A stretch of DNA of 64,000 nucleotides from Moniliella sp. 'wahieum'. Lineage: Eukaryota > Basidiomycota > Moniliellomycetes > Moniliellales > Moniliellaceae. Made by a program: the position numbers and the translations under genes. Position 1 is the first letter of the stretch. Each line of letters starts with the position of its first letter. The notes beneath the pieces are model-generated. The model had not been told where the DNA came from. It searched no databases and worked only from the letters and a program-made list of their open reading frames with translations. The DNA lies in assembly GCA_003971905.1 (NCBI GenBank), contig RSEE01000104.1, positions 1 to 64,000 on the forward strand, read 5' to 3'. Shown one piece after another: positions 20,701 to 31,650 of this stretch.

Positions 20701-22406
20701 TCGCCTTCCGTCGGAATGGCGTCGGCACCGACGTTCCCCACCTCCTCCCCAACCTCGTCCACGTTCCGCTTGGCCCCACACGCTCATCCACGCACCTCGT
20801 TCCCGCTTCACCACCTGCCACCACCACCATCAGCCGCAGCAACACTCGGTCACCAGTTTTCCACTCACCCATCTTCCCCGTCGTACCTTTCGTACCCTTC
20901 CCACCCGTCCTACCCGTCGTACCGTTCTATCCTTCCTCTCCGTCTTACGCTACGGCCTCCTACCCCCCGCTTATGGACCGGTCCAAACGCCGTCGCCGCC
21001 GGACCGTCTCCGTCGCTCTGTGCGCCCCACCTACACCCCCACCGGCAGCACACGTACACCCACACGTACACGTACACTTTCAGCTGCAGCCGTCGGTCCA
21101 GCCGTCGGGTCAGGCCCAACCGTCGGTACAGGTGGCCCAACCGTCGGTACAGCATACACGCGCCGACGAGTCAACAGGAGAAGAAGAGGAACTACCTGCT
21201 ACCTCTGTACTCGCTCCGCGACACACAGCACCGCGACGTAACCACCGTCGAGCGCTAAGTTCACATTCACATTCACATTCACATTCGCTTTCCCTCCTTC
21301 TCTCCCTCCTCCTCCTGGCCCTGTCCCGTTCCCAGCGCTAGAGCCCGGACCGTGCGTCCGCTTCACCCCCGCCGCGCCCCCGGCGCAGGTCCAAGTCAGC
21401 TCCCGGTACAGCTCCCGGTCCAGGTGTCGGTCCAGGTATTTTGGGTAGCCTGCCACGTAGGTTGCGCTACCGGAACGCATGGGATGCGATCCTGCCATTG
21501 CCGTTTTGCCCATGCGTACCTACAAAAGTTCACGCCTGCGTCTGCCCCCGACGCTGCTCGCGCTACCACCACGGACTGGGCGGGTCCGCGGTCCGTTGGG
21601 TCGGTACCCCCGTCCCGCTCCACCTCGGTCGCAATTACCGTGCTGCGTCCGCCTACTGCCCTGGGGGAGTGCGGGGTCAGGGTCAGGGTCAGGGAGTAGG
21701 GACTCGTCCTGCCTGGTGCCCGGTCGGTGCGGTGGACGTGCAGCACGAGCAGGATACTCAGGGTACGCAGACGCGGGCTCGGGTGGTCCCCCTCGCGCGG
21801 CATCTCGTGGGACAGGGGACACTGGCACCTTGCACACCTTCCCGACCCACCTCAGCCCCTCCCCATCCACATCCACATCCACATCCGTGTCCCGCTCCTG
21901 CGCGTACCCTACCAACCTGGACCCGGCACAGGGACGCTCCCCGCCTCGGCGCACACTTCATACCGCTCCTCCGCCCTGGATCGCAGGCCCAAGCGCACAC
22001 CCAAGCACACACCCAAGCACACCCCCAAGCACACACCCAAGCTAGAGGTAAATCCAAAGCATCTGTTCGGACGCGGACGCGGACGCTGTCCCCGCTGCCC
22101 GGTCCCTCCCGGTTGCGGTCGAGGCAGGAAGTGCCAGCGGCACCGGTTCCGGCACCAATTCCGGCACCGGTTCCGGCACCGGTTCCGGCGCAGACCGAGG
22201 CAGCTCAATGGCAAAGTGGCTCGGATGTGGATTCAGACGTCGAGTCTAATACGCTTTCGTGCTCTGTTGTCGAATCTGAGTCCGAGTCCGGGTCCGAGGC
22301 GCAGGCTGGGTCCGAGGCTGGGTCTGAGTGGGAGCGCGATCCCGATGCTGATCCCGATGCCGAGGGGGAGGACGTCGAAGAAGAAGAGGAGGATGTGGAC
22401 GAGTAG
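17724..22406 (+). CDS. glycogenin (glycogen-priming glucosyltransferase) with very long disordered tail
   Basis: Glycogenin self-glucosylates and primes glycogen; it is a GT8 enzyme. The start at 17724 leads into ACAFATLVT and DSFLAGALVLA, then LLVLCTPATMATATLQALR. Next come LTKLHLWRLTAYERIVY (18070-18120) and the metal-binding DxD in LDADMLVVGDLSAL (about 18120-18160). AAPDPAWPDTF and LSLQPSVTVAEG (18270-18345) precede SWDGADQGLLNDFW (18382-18420), which holds the conserved DQG. About 550 bases of Ser/Thr/Asp-rich insert follow, then FGYNVPVQG (about 19035), an intron from about 19069, and QVRAVHFTGWGNKPWD (19475-19530), the acceptor-side GxxKPW motif. DVFRWEFADPWHAW is at about 19665. From 19730 to an acidic end at 22406 the sequence is mostly Thr/Pro/Ser dipeptide repeats. 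The tail could be a second gene; no start or promoter separates them convincingly. Confidence 0.8.
20371..20411 (+). repeat. CCACGT hexamer run
   Basis: Seven uninterrupted copies of a six-base unit inside the glycogenin tail, read as Thr-Ser dipeptides in the open frame. Confidence 0.9.
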
Positions 22407-23689
22407 GAGGAGCAAGCGTAAATGCAAGTGCAATTGCACGCACTCGAGAGCAAGACACCCCAAACCTGGCCGCACCACCACCTTCGCTCTCCTCATCGCT
22501 ATCCCTATCGCTATCCCCATCGCTGTCCTCATCACTATCGCGGACGTTCCCCCGTCCAGGTTCAGGGTCAGGGTCGGGGTCTGGTGCAGGGTCGGGATCA
22601 GGGTCAGGGTCGGGGTCAGGTGCAGGTGCAGGTGCGGGGTCGGGGTAGGCGGTGGAGCGGTCCAAGTGGAGTCCTGCGTGCCCCCCCCCCCCCCCCCTCC
22701 ACAACCACAAGCACATCCGCAAGCACAAGCACAACCACAACCATAGTCACGGCCCTCACCACGGCCGTAAGCACAGGTACAGGCACGTGCGTCGCCGCCG
22801 CGGTGCCGGTGGAGCTCGGCTCTGTGGGCACAGGCACAGCAAGGCGGGAAGGTGAGGTGCCCGTAGCGGTGGTACGGGCGGGGCTTTGTTTGATGCGGCA
22901 GGCGGTGCAGGTGCAGATGGTGCTTACTACGGCGCAGAGGTGTGAGAGATGTGGAATGAACACCCAGTGGCAGAATTGCAATTGGGGAATGGGGGAATGG
23001 GGGAATGGGTCAGAAGGAGAAGGAGAAGGATGTGGGGGGGGGGGGGGTACGGGGCAGGTGGTAGAGCGAGTGTAAGTAGGATGTAAGTACTCGTACGTTG
23101 GATACGACTACCGCGACGTGTTCTGATAACCCAGAATTGACAACCGACAAGGGAAGAACGACCAGAACGACAAGAACGCAAGCGTCGACTGATGGAAGGA
23201 TGAAAGGGACACGACCCCTGCAGCAACCCATACCCCATATCCCTCCCGCGCCCGATCCTAACCGGTAACGGTAACCAGTAAGCCCTCTTCCCTCGCCGTA
23301 TCCAAGCGAAGAGGGATCATCTCTTTCGTTGGGTTTCTTTCCCCCCATGGATGGCGTAAAGATCACGGCTGATCAACGTTCAATGGTCCACACCTACTAC
23401 TATATTGCGCGAGATTACCACTATCGTACCACCACTTCCACTTTCACCACCGTCCACGGTCCACCGCCCATGGTCCACCGCCATCTGGCACCCTATCCTT
23501 GGGGCTTGGGGTTTGCGTCAGCGCCCCTTGGGCAATCATTAATCTGGCATCACAACCAAACACCGAACCGAACAAACCAAACCAAAAACGAAAGCAAAGC
23601 AAGCAGCTGTAGCCCACCGCAAGACTGAGCTCAGTCGACAGGACTATGCGAGGGACTCGGCACGACTGGCCAATGCCAAGCACGGAAAA

Positions 23690-23787
23690 CCAAGGCAAAG
23701 CAAGGCAAAGCAAGGCAAAGCAAGGCAAACCACGGCAAGGAAAAACAAGGCAAAGCAAAACAAGGCAGGCAAACCAAGGCAAGGCAA
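23690..23787. repeat. CAAGGCAAAG tandem repeat
   Basis: Ten-base units CAAGGCAAAG repeat about eight times with small variants. The first strand is free of pyrimidines except C. Confidence 0.85.
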
Positions 23788-24511
23788 AAGACTGAGAACT
23801 GGCACCGTACGGTACGGTACTGTACTAGGGGTAGGGAACTGGCGGCAAATTAAGAGGAGGTATACCGCTCGTTTGGTTCGGGGCAAAGGACAATGGGTAA
23901 AGGGCAAAGGGCAAAGGGTAATGGGTAAAAGGGTAAAGGGTAAAGGGGAAAAGGGTTAAAAGCGCGGGGAGGAAATGGGGTAGGGAAAGGGGGTAGGGGA
24001 AAGGGCGCGGAGAGAAGGTACGCGTTACGAGCAAGAAAAGTAGCCAAAACGCCAAGAACAGAAAAGAAAAAGAAAGAAAAGAAAAGAGTCCCAAAGGGGG
24101 GGGGGGGGGGGGGCGGGGCGGGGGAAGGGTGTGTGGGCGCACCCCAAACACGCAGACAGTGCACCACACCACACACGACCGTACGTCCCGCCACTTCCAC
24201 TTCCACTTCCACTTCCACCACCGCGCCGCGCCGCACGCCAACCAATAACATAGCCCGGCACAAAAGCCAACACGGCAAGAAAGGAAAGAAAAGAAGGAAA
24301 GAAAAGGCACATTAAGGTTAGGGTAGTATGGGTAGTCAAGGTACCGGGGTAGTAAAACTGGGTAGTAGGATAAGGGTAGGATAAGGGTAGTAGCAGGGGG
24401 GGGGGGGGGGGGGGGCGGTGAAACGGATTCCAAACAAAAAGGAGAGGAGAGGAGGGCCAACGAGAGGAACCGAGGAAAAGAACCGAGCAACCGAGGGGAA
24501 GAGGAGAAAAA

Positions 24512-24752
24512 GAAAAGCAAAGCAAAGCAAAGCAAAGCAAAGCAAAGCAAAGCAAGCAAAGCAAAGCAAAGCAAAGCAAGCAAAGCAAGCAAAGCAAGCA
24601 AAGCAAAGCAAAGCAAAGCAAGCAAAGCAAAGCAAGCAAAGCAAAGCAAAGCAAAGCAAAGCAAAGCAAAGCAAAGCAAGCAAGCAAAGCAAAGCAAAGC
24701 AGCAAAGCAAAGCAAGCAAGCAAAGCAAAGCAAAGCAAAGCAAGCAAGCAAA
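24512..24752. repeat. AAGCA/AAGC microsatellite, 240 bases
   Basis: Alternating AAAGC and AAGC units fill the interval with no interruption. The mixture of 5- and 4-base units keeps all six frames open in places and produces long spurious frames (Lys/Gln/Ser or Leu/Cys/Phe). Confidence 0.95.
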
Positions 24753-25212
24753 AGAGGAGAAGGACGAGGGGGGAGGCCAGGTCGGCTCGTCTCTTGCAAC
24801 CAATCTAGTTGGATAGTCATCGTACAGTTTTGGGTTGAGTAGGGTAGGGCTTGGCTTTAAGTTGAAGAGGTACCCTTACCACCATCAGCTTCGCCTGACC
24901 CCCTGCCTCTCCGCGGCCGGCGCGGGAACGACAAGAGTCCAACGAATCACGACAAGACACCACACCACAACCCACCCTAGCTCACCGCACGACACGCGTG
25001 CCCGCGCACCGACCCACCGCCCACGCGTCATCCGCCATCCCAGCGCTTAGGTCGCACGTACTGTGCGTCGATACCGCCCTGCCCGGTCTAGGGGCGGGTA
25101 GGCGTGGTGGAAGGGAGGGGATCAGCAAACGGATCGATCTCCAGTTCCAGGTCGTCGTGGTCAGCACCAGCATGCGGACCAGGAGCCGGATGAGACGCTT
25201 GTGTTGTACGCA

Positions 25213-27917
25213 TCACGAATCCGCTGGGACTCCGTGACAGACTCGGAACCCGATAGGGCCGTCAAAGCTGTCTGGCCGGACCAGGCAGGCGAAGCGGGGA
25301 TAGCAGCCAAGCCTGGTGCACGAGGCAGAGTCCATGTCCCATCTGCTTCTTCGCCCCAATTGGATCCCATACCGGTCCCCACGGACCCAACCGATCGACC
25401 CGCCAATCGACGCACGCTGCGACCGCACAGATTGCCGCGCCGTCACGATCGCCGCGGTGTGCTCGGCGAAGGGGTTGCCGCTCGACGTACTGTTGGGCGA
25501 ATCGGACGCTGGGTGGCCATGCGCTTGCGCTTGTCCAGCTCCGTATGGATCGTGGGTGGGATGTTCGTCTTCATCTTCCGCGTTAGGGTCCCAGGTTTCG
25601 CGTAGGCTCATCCCTGTGCCCATACCCATACCCGTGCCCATTCCCATTCCCGTGCCCATGCCGGTGCCCATGGAGCGCACGGTAGGTTTGCGCTGCATGA
25701 CGCTCGTGCCCATACCGGTTCATCTTTTTCGCGCGTCTGCTGTGCGAGGCTAGCTTGGCGATCGCGTTTGCGCCGGTACAGTAGGGCAGCTACCACGCCC
25801 GCCGAGAGGAGTGCGACGAGCGGATGAATGTCCCAAGTAAAGCTGTGCGGGTGGTATGGTTGGTACCGTTGTGCGATTGGGCATTGAGTTGTGCGCTCTT
25901 GCTTGTTCCCCCACCCGAGGAGAGCACGTTAAATCCCACCGTGAGAAGCGAGGCGAGTTGCGTGTTGATCCCTGGTGTTTGGGCTGTGAACAATGCCGAA
26001 TTAGCTTGGTTGACATTGTTTTGTAGTGTGCCCACGAGCCGAGTGGGGATGTAGGCCTCATACGTCGTTTGCGCATGCGCATTCGTCCCGTCCTCCACTT
26101 GCCCGGGGGCATGGTACGCGTTCAACCCCACCGTCACAACTTGCTCTGGCGACACGTTCAGACCAACCGATACACCGTCGGCATGAAACTAAAGCTGCGC
26201 AGGTAACTCGCCTGCTGTCGCACCAGCCACATCCGACCACAGTACACGCCCCGTAAACAGAAGCGAGATACTCGTCGTGTTCTCTGGCTGCGCTGGCGCT
26301 CCATTCATAGGCGCAATCGATTCGGGTAACACGACCGTCGCACCAGTCGGCGTAGCACTCGCAACGCTCCCTGTAGCTAAGGTGTTGCTCCCCCCATTGG
26401 CATTCCCAGTACCGCTGCCGCTCCCGCTGCTGGGACTGCTGCTGCTGCTGCTTCCGCCCGGGAGGAGAAGCGAACGCGTAGGCGCATACGTGTACCAGTT
26501 AGTGTACGACGCGCTGCTCGACCCAGCGCCCGAGCCTGAGCTTGAGCTTGAACTTGAGCTGGCACTGGCACTGGAAGGGGCCGAACTGGCGTGCCCGTGC
26601 CACTGGGTATGCGACGAACTTGACCCCGTCCCGTTCGACCCGTACCAGAGGAAGAAGAAGAAGAAGAGAGAAGAGGAAGAGGAAGGGGAGGACGAAGCAC
26701 TGGAGATACCCGAGCTCAAGCTTGAAACGGAAGAAGAAAGAGATGCAGGTCCGGTCGCATTGGCTGAGCTACTGGCGCTCAACGACGACGCGAGCGTAGA
26801 CGAGCCGAGGTACGACGTCGCACCCGACGCGCTGGAGGAAGAGCCAAACGCTGAACTGCCATTCGCCGAACTCGCGCCCGAGCTCACACCGGAACTCACA
26901 CCCGAGCTCAAGCTGCCGCTGGCACTGGAAGAGCGAGTGTAGGAGTGCGAGCGCGAGTGTGAGTGCGAGGAAGTCCACGAGCCGCTGGACGAGGAAGCAC
27001 CACTAGAGACGGAGGAACTGCTGGGCGTAGGGATGGGAAGCCAACTGAGCCAATCTGAGCTGGACGCTGAGCTGGCCGAACTGGACCCCGAGCTGAGCGC
27101 AGAGGAGTGGTGGTGGTGCGGGTGGGAACTGGTACTGCCACTGCCACTACCACTGCCACTGCCACTGGAGCTAGGGCTGGGGCTGGAACTGGCGTTCGAG
27201 TCGGAGGGCGAGGCGGTGGAGCTGCGAGAAGTAGAGGTGGAGGTGGAGGAGGAGGAGGAGCCAAGGATGGACGTGAGGCAGTCCAGGCCGACGCAGGCGC
27301 TGGAACTGGCGCTCGGACTCGAAGAGTGGGAGCGGGAGTGGGAGCTGGCGTGGGACGCTTGGGATGCCGAAGAGCTGGGCGAGGAGGGGGAGGAAGAGTG
27401 GGAGTGGGAATGGGATGAGCTGGGGTTGGAGGAGCTGGAGCTGGAGCTGGAGCTGGAGCTGGAGGACGACTGGAATGGATCCCACCAGGGGGTGCTGTCC
27501 GCGGCGAGGAAGAGGAGGAAGAGGAAGAGGAAGAGGAGGAAGAGGAAGAGGGGGTCTTGCTTGCACTCTTGCTCTTGCTGCTGCTCTTGCTCTTGCTGCT
27601 GTGCTTGCTCTTGTGGTGGGTACTGCTGCTCTTGTGGTGGTGGCTGCTGCTGCTGCTCTTGTGGCGGTGGTGGCTGCTGCTGCTGGACTGGCCCCACGGA
27701 AGCTGGTCCCACCAGGGCGTGGAGGAGGCCGAGTCGGAGGCGGAGGCCGAGTCGGAGCCTAGCAGGTCCGAGGCCAGGCGAAGGGCTGGCGGGGACGGTG
27801 GGCATGCTGGGCGTGGCGCGGGGAGCGTGGGCGGTGCTGAGCGTGTGCGTGTGCGTGGGTGGTGCCGAGGAGGGCGAGGAGGGCGAGGAGGAGGAGGGGC
27901 AGGGCAGGCAGGCGCAT
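25213..27917 (-). CDS. Msb2-like signalling mucin
   Basis: Msb2 is a cleaved surface mucin that activates Cdc42/MAPK signalling. On the minus strand a start at 27917 gives the signal peptide MRLPALPLLLLALLALLGTT, followed by His/Lys/Ser and then a very long Ser-rich domain (about 27750-26450) with scattered Thr and NGT-type sequons. The conserved membrane-proximal domain runs from TSISLLFTGRVLWSDVAGA (about 26265) through SFMPTVYRLV and SPEQVVTVGLNAYHAPGQ (26150). It continues with YEAYIPTRLVGTLQNNVN and SALFTAQTPGINTQLASLL to about 25940. A membrane helix HPLVALLSAGVVAALLYRRK lies at about 25820-25760. The cytosolic tail has a Met-Gly/Thr-Gly hexamer run and ends near RASIGGSIGWVRGD, resembling the short conserved tail motif of Msb2 proteins. 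Frame changes occur at the N-terminus, inside the Ser domain and twice near the membrane. The exact end is uncertain. Confidence 0.75.
25615..25675 (-). repeat. hexamer run coding Met-Gly/Thr-Gly in the Msb2-like tail
   Basis: Six-base units of the CCCAT(A/T) or CCCGTG type give alternating Gly-Met and Gly-Thr on the minus strand. Confidence 0.8.
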
Positions 27918-28423
27918 CGAAACGAGTGTGGCGGCGCAGGCAAACGAGGGTGGGACGAAGCGCAGCCGCCGGCCAGCGAGCGAGACGAGAGGGGGGGGGG
28001 GGGGCGGAGGGAGAGGAGAGGAGAGGGAGAAAGAAAGAAAGACAGGAAGCACACACCACACACAGACGAGCGTCTGCTTCCCTGCGGAGTGCTCCCCAGC
28101 CCAGCCATAGCCAGCCCACCCGCGTCGAACGTCTCTGCGCTCCCTCTGGGCCGGCTACTACTTACTCCCTACTATGGGTTGCGCCCAAGCGAGACTATAC
28201 TCCCAGCTCCGCTACGCCCCCCGCACGGGACCAGTGTCGGACGCCACTGGGGGGCGGGGCCAGTGTGGCGCCACGCCCCCCGCCGCGCCGCCGATCACCG
28301 CCGCCGCGGGCCCCTGTGCGCTGCTGTCGCGCCGCCCCGCCGCGGCCCACTGCGCCACCCGCCTCCCGCGCCAGGAACACACCCAACCCTACTGCCCTGC
28401 GCCCAGCATGTGATCATGGCACA

Positions 28424-28486
28424 GGCATGTCACATGTCACATGCCGCATGTCACATGTCACACCCTCGCATTGTCACATGTCACAC
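28424..28486. promoter_or_regulatory. cluster of TGTCACATGTCAC words upstream of the Msb2-like gene
   Basis: Three TGTCACATGTCAC-type words sit in 63 bases (near 28428, 28450 and 28472), built on the palindrome ACATGT flanked by GTC and CAC. The cluster lies about 510 bases upstream of the Msb2-like start. The same word appears upstream of the ceramide synthase and tropomyosin genes. Function as a transcription factor site is inference. Confidence 0.4.
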
Positions 28487-28819
28487 TCCCCCGCCGCACG
28501 CCACTGGTGGCGGCTGGCTCTCTCTCTCTCGCGCGGCGGTTTCTCCTGCTGGACGCTCCCTCGCTCCATCGCACAGTCCATCCCATCCCATCTCCGCTGA
28601 GGCACGGACGACCGTCCGCTCTCCCTAATAATAGAGCGCACCCTCACATTCAATTCACTTCCACCGCCAACGCAATTATCAAGTCTACGTGTCTGAGCGA
28701 CAACAGTGAATCAAGAACCCAGTTTCGTGGTTCCCCCCCGTTTCCATTGTCCTGGTGTCGCTAGTCGCCCTGTGCCCGTTGATCTGACGTCTCTGCGGTG
28801 CGCTTTTTGTGGCAACCCC

Positions 28820-29380
28820 GAGCGACAGTAGTCGCCCCATGCCAGTGTTTACCTTACTTACCAATTTCTAGCTTGTCCGTGCGGCAGCCGTCTCTGCTGT
28901 TTTCCCTTCAATGTTCTTCCTTCTTCCTCTGTTCAATGCCTTGTTTCCCTTTTCGTCCCTGTCTGGTAGCAATCGTTCGTGGCTTTCCCCCGGTCCATTG
29001 GCGTCTCCCCCCCTACTCTATCTAGTACAGACAACTCCTCCTCTTAGTTGCTCCTCCAGCCCCGTCGTCAGCTCTCAGCTGCCGCCCCAGTCTCAGTCGG
29101 CTGTCCCAGCCCAACCTCGGTCCAGCAGCGTACGTCCTCCGCTGCCTCCACCCCTCCCTCAGCCCAAATGCTTCAGACACACTACTGCCGCCCAAGCCAG
29201 TGCTACGCAGCCTTTCCACACCTGCAGCCGCCTCTGCTATACGCCGAGAGGCCTCTCCTTGTCCCTCGCTCTCGGAACCACCAACCAGCACAAGCGCGTA
29301 ACTACCGTGAGTCGACCTTAGGACCTCCAAGGGATTGTACCCCTTAACCCCCCAGGGCGGGCCCCCTGGCAGCGCCCGTC
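28820..29380 (+). repeat. direct repeat copy A (partner at about 33465-34135)
   Basis: This segment and copy B share a TGCGGCA(G/A)CC word, a TTGTTTTTCC/TTGTTTCCC stretch, TAGTCCCTGT(T/C)TG(A/G)TAGCAA-like sequence, a GCGGTCCATT word and CTACTC.A. They also share GAGTCGACCTTAGGACCT followed by TAACCCCC and GGGCCCCC. Identity is about 65-75 percent by eye. It is either two copies of one dispersed element or an old terminal pair. Confidence 0.65.
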
Positions 29381-31523
29381 CGTGACAGCACCCAGGTGGA
29401 GGAGCACGCGCCATACTAAGACAGCAGCCAGTCGTCCATCCCGGTCTCCCCTACGTGATCCTCTGGGTGTCCCACGCGAGCCAAGCTTCCCTGCTACGGA
29501 CTGCAGAACCGTGTTCTTGCCACGGGGAATAGGATGCAACGTGAACCTACGTTGCATGCCAGAGTGCTGGTCTCTGGGACAGCGTTGACGATGGCAAAGG
29601 GGGCTCAAGGGAACGGTGGACTGGTGGACAAGGCGGGCGGGGGGAGGAAAGATGGCCCTGCAGCACCTCAACGTTCACCAATGACCAGTGGTCCCATAAA
29701 ATCCACTGGTCAGACTGCACTATAGGCCGACATTCTGGCTCGCTAGCGACCCAAAGGAAGGAAGAGAGCAAGCCGTCGCGCCCTTTCATTCAGCCCCTCG
29801 ATTCCGTCCTGACGCACCCAATGCCACTACCAAGTCAATCATCAGATTTCATTGCAGTTGGTATCCGTACAGTGAAGTGGCAGGACAACCTTGCGCGTGG
29901 AGCTCACTGTCCCTCGCAGCGAAACGCAAGTGATGGGGGGCGAAACCCAACCAGGCCAATCCCTACCGTAGCGATCACAACACTCCGTCTCCGTCCCCCC
30001 CGGTTACAGGCGGCGATTTCTGCGCTGATTATTGTTCGTCAGTGGTGGCAGGGGTGGCGGGGGAGCGTTTGGTCAAGCAGCTTGGTCAACTGTGCGCTGG
30101 CAAGAACGATGAGGTCCATGGTGCTCCACCAGGTGGGTCGTGCATTTTGATCAACGTCCCTTCAGTCCCTACTTCCGACTAAGTGCTCAGGCCTCTCTCA
30201 GACCTAAGTACTATGCATATGAGTTGCGTTGCTTTTTCTCCCTCGGGTTTCCGTGTTGCGCAGTATTAGCCGACTAGGTGCTTGTTGTTCTTCAGACGGC
30301 GTTGGTGGGTGACTCAGACCCGCACCGCACCACCATCACCAATGCGATTGCACCTATCACCCTCGCGGACCGACAGGACTGCAGGACTGCAGGTCCAATC
30401 AGTCCGAGTTCCACCTCTTCCTTCATCCAGTGAGCAAAAAAGGGGGTGATCACCCCCCGCCCCCTCCTCATCTCCATCCCATCCTTTCATTCCGCGTCTT
30501 TCGTCTGTCCACGATGCGCCCCAACCCCACTCCCAACCCCCAAACCCTACTACGCCTAGCATCCGGAACCTGGGCTGGGTCGACAAACATAGTTCCGTCT
30601 CCTTTTTCCCCCAGAAGAGGGAAGGACCTTCCAACGCGCTTCTCACCGGCCCACGGAATAGCTCCACCAGGTCTACCGCCTTGACCAGGTTCTTGAGCGA
30701 CAGACGCTATGGCGACCACCAAGGCGACAGCCACACATGCGTCCGGTCTGTTTGATTTTCATACCAATCTACGCACACGAGATTTCAACCCGACGTGTTG
30801 GGCCCCGACGACCGGTCGAGTCACCGGTGCTTCACATGGCCATGATCCCCTTATATGGGTCCTCCAGAGGCGACAATGGCATAACCTCCTGCTCCTCCGA
30901 CTGTTGATACGTGCATGTGCAAGCTACCAATATAAGGTCAGTCGAGGCTTATCCGTCTATGGAACTGTGGACAACGTCTCATATGGACTGCCGTCGCAGA
31001 GAGATCCAGTGCTGAGACGTGGACATCCCAACGGCTATACTATTGCGGTTGTACGCCAAGGTGCTCCCACTACGACCTATATATCCTATGATCCAGTTGT
31101 ATAGCCACCACACTCACCCCCACAGTCGCGGACGTGCAACAGGCACGCGATGACCTTCATTTTTGGATCGATAACAGTCTCCTTTGGAGCCAGATCATGC
31201 ATCATGCCGCCCGGGTGGTTGGTGCGGACCCGTGTGTCCAGGACTATACGGCACGCATTGCAGGAGCGAACTCGTACCGACGGAACGGATTTAAAGATTT
31301 TGCCCTGTTTTGTCCAAACTTACCAACCCCCTAGGTACCTTCACGCTGTAGACGCGGTTATATTAAACCACGACAGCCTTTTCGGCCATGGGATGACTAC
31401 AACGTACCTGCCCGAGATCTGCCTGTCAAGCTTCGAGCGATTTCGTGCACGTTGGATTGGGATCTGCCGGAACACAGTACAAATCTGGTCAAGACCGCCC
31501 GTCGATCCGTACATGTGAATCTG

Positions 31524-31650
31524 TGACGCCACACTGGTGTAGTGGCGCCGGTAGCCCAAGTCCGGAACCTTCTGGTTTGTTCCGTGCAAAATATTCCTTC
31601 CTGGCCGGCAGGAATATTCTCTAGCCTCTGTAGCTCATGCAGTGCAATGC
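31524..31650 (-). repeat. dispersed repeat, copy 1 (partner at 38680)
   Basis: AGTGGCGCCGGTAGCCCAAG here matches AGTGGCACCGGTAGCCCAAG at about 38689. Further matches follow in the same order (a GTGCA word, then CTCTA.CCT.TGTA and a TGCAATGCAAT-like end). On the minus strand both copies read similar short peptides, so they may derive from one coding element. Confidence 0.6.

Larger units (their letters stand above)
22407..25212. other. intergenic simple-sequence region
   Basis: This 2.8-kb stretch lies between the converging glycogenin (+) and Msb2-like (-) genes. It holds GGGTCA-type hexamers to about 22650 (tail end of the previous gene or its shadow), a 17-base C run at 22681, an 11-base G run near 23033, and purine-rich GGGTAAA words at 23884-23960. 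G runs of 18 and 20 bases lie at 24096 and 24396, with pentamer repeats described separately. Leu/Ala/Cys/Phe-rich open frames on the minus strand at 24025-24820 come from the pentamer repeats and are not genes. A possible continuation of the Msb2-like tail into about 24982-25200 cannot be excluded. Confidence 0.6.

Noticed and set aside
24025-24820. Leu/Cys/Phe-rich minus-strand frames resembling a membrane protein
   Set aside because: Produced entirely by the AAAGC/AAGC microsatellite and purine-rich flanks.
27033-28628. 531-codon Glu/Leu-rich plus-strand frame
   Set aside because: Antisense shadow of the Ser-rich Msb2-like gene, whose signal peptide, membrane helix and conserved domain are on the minus strand.
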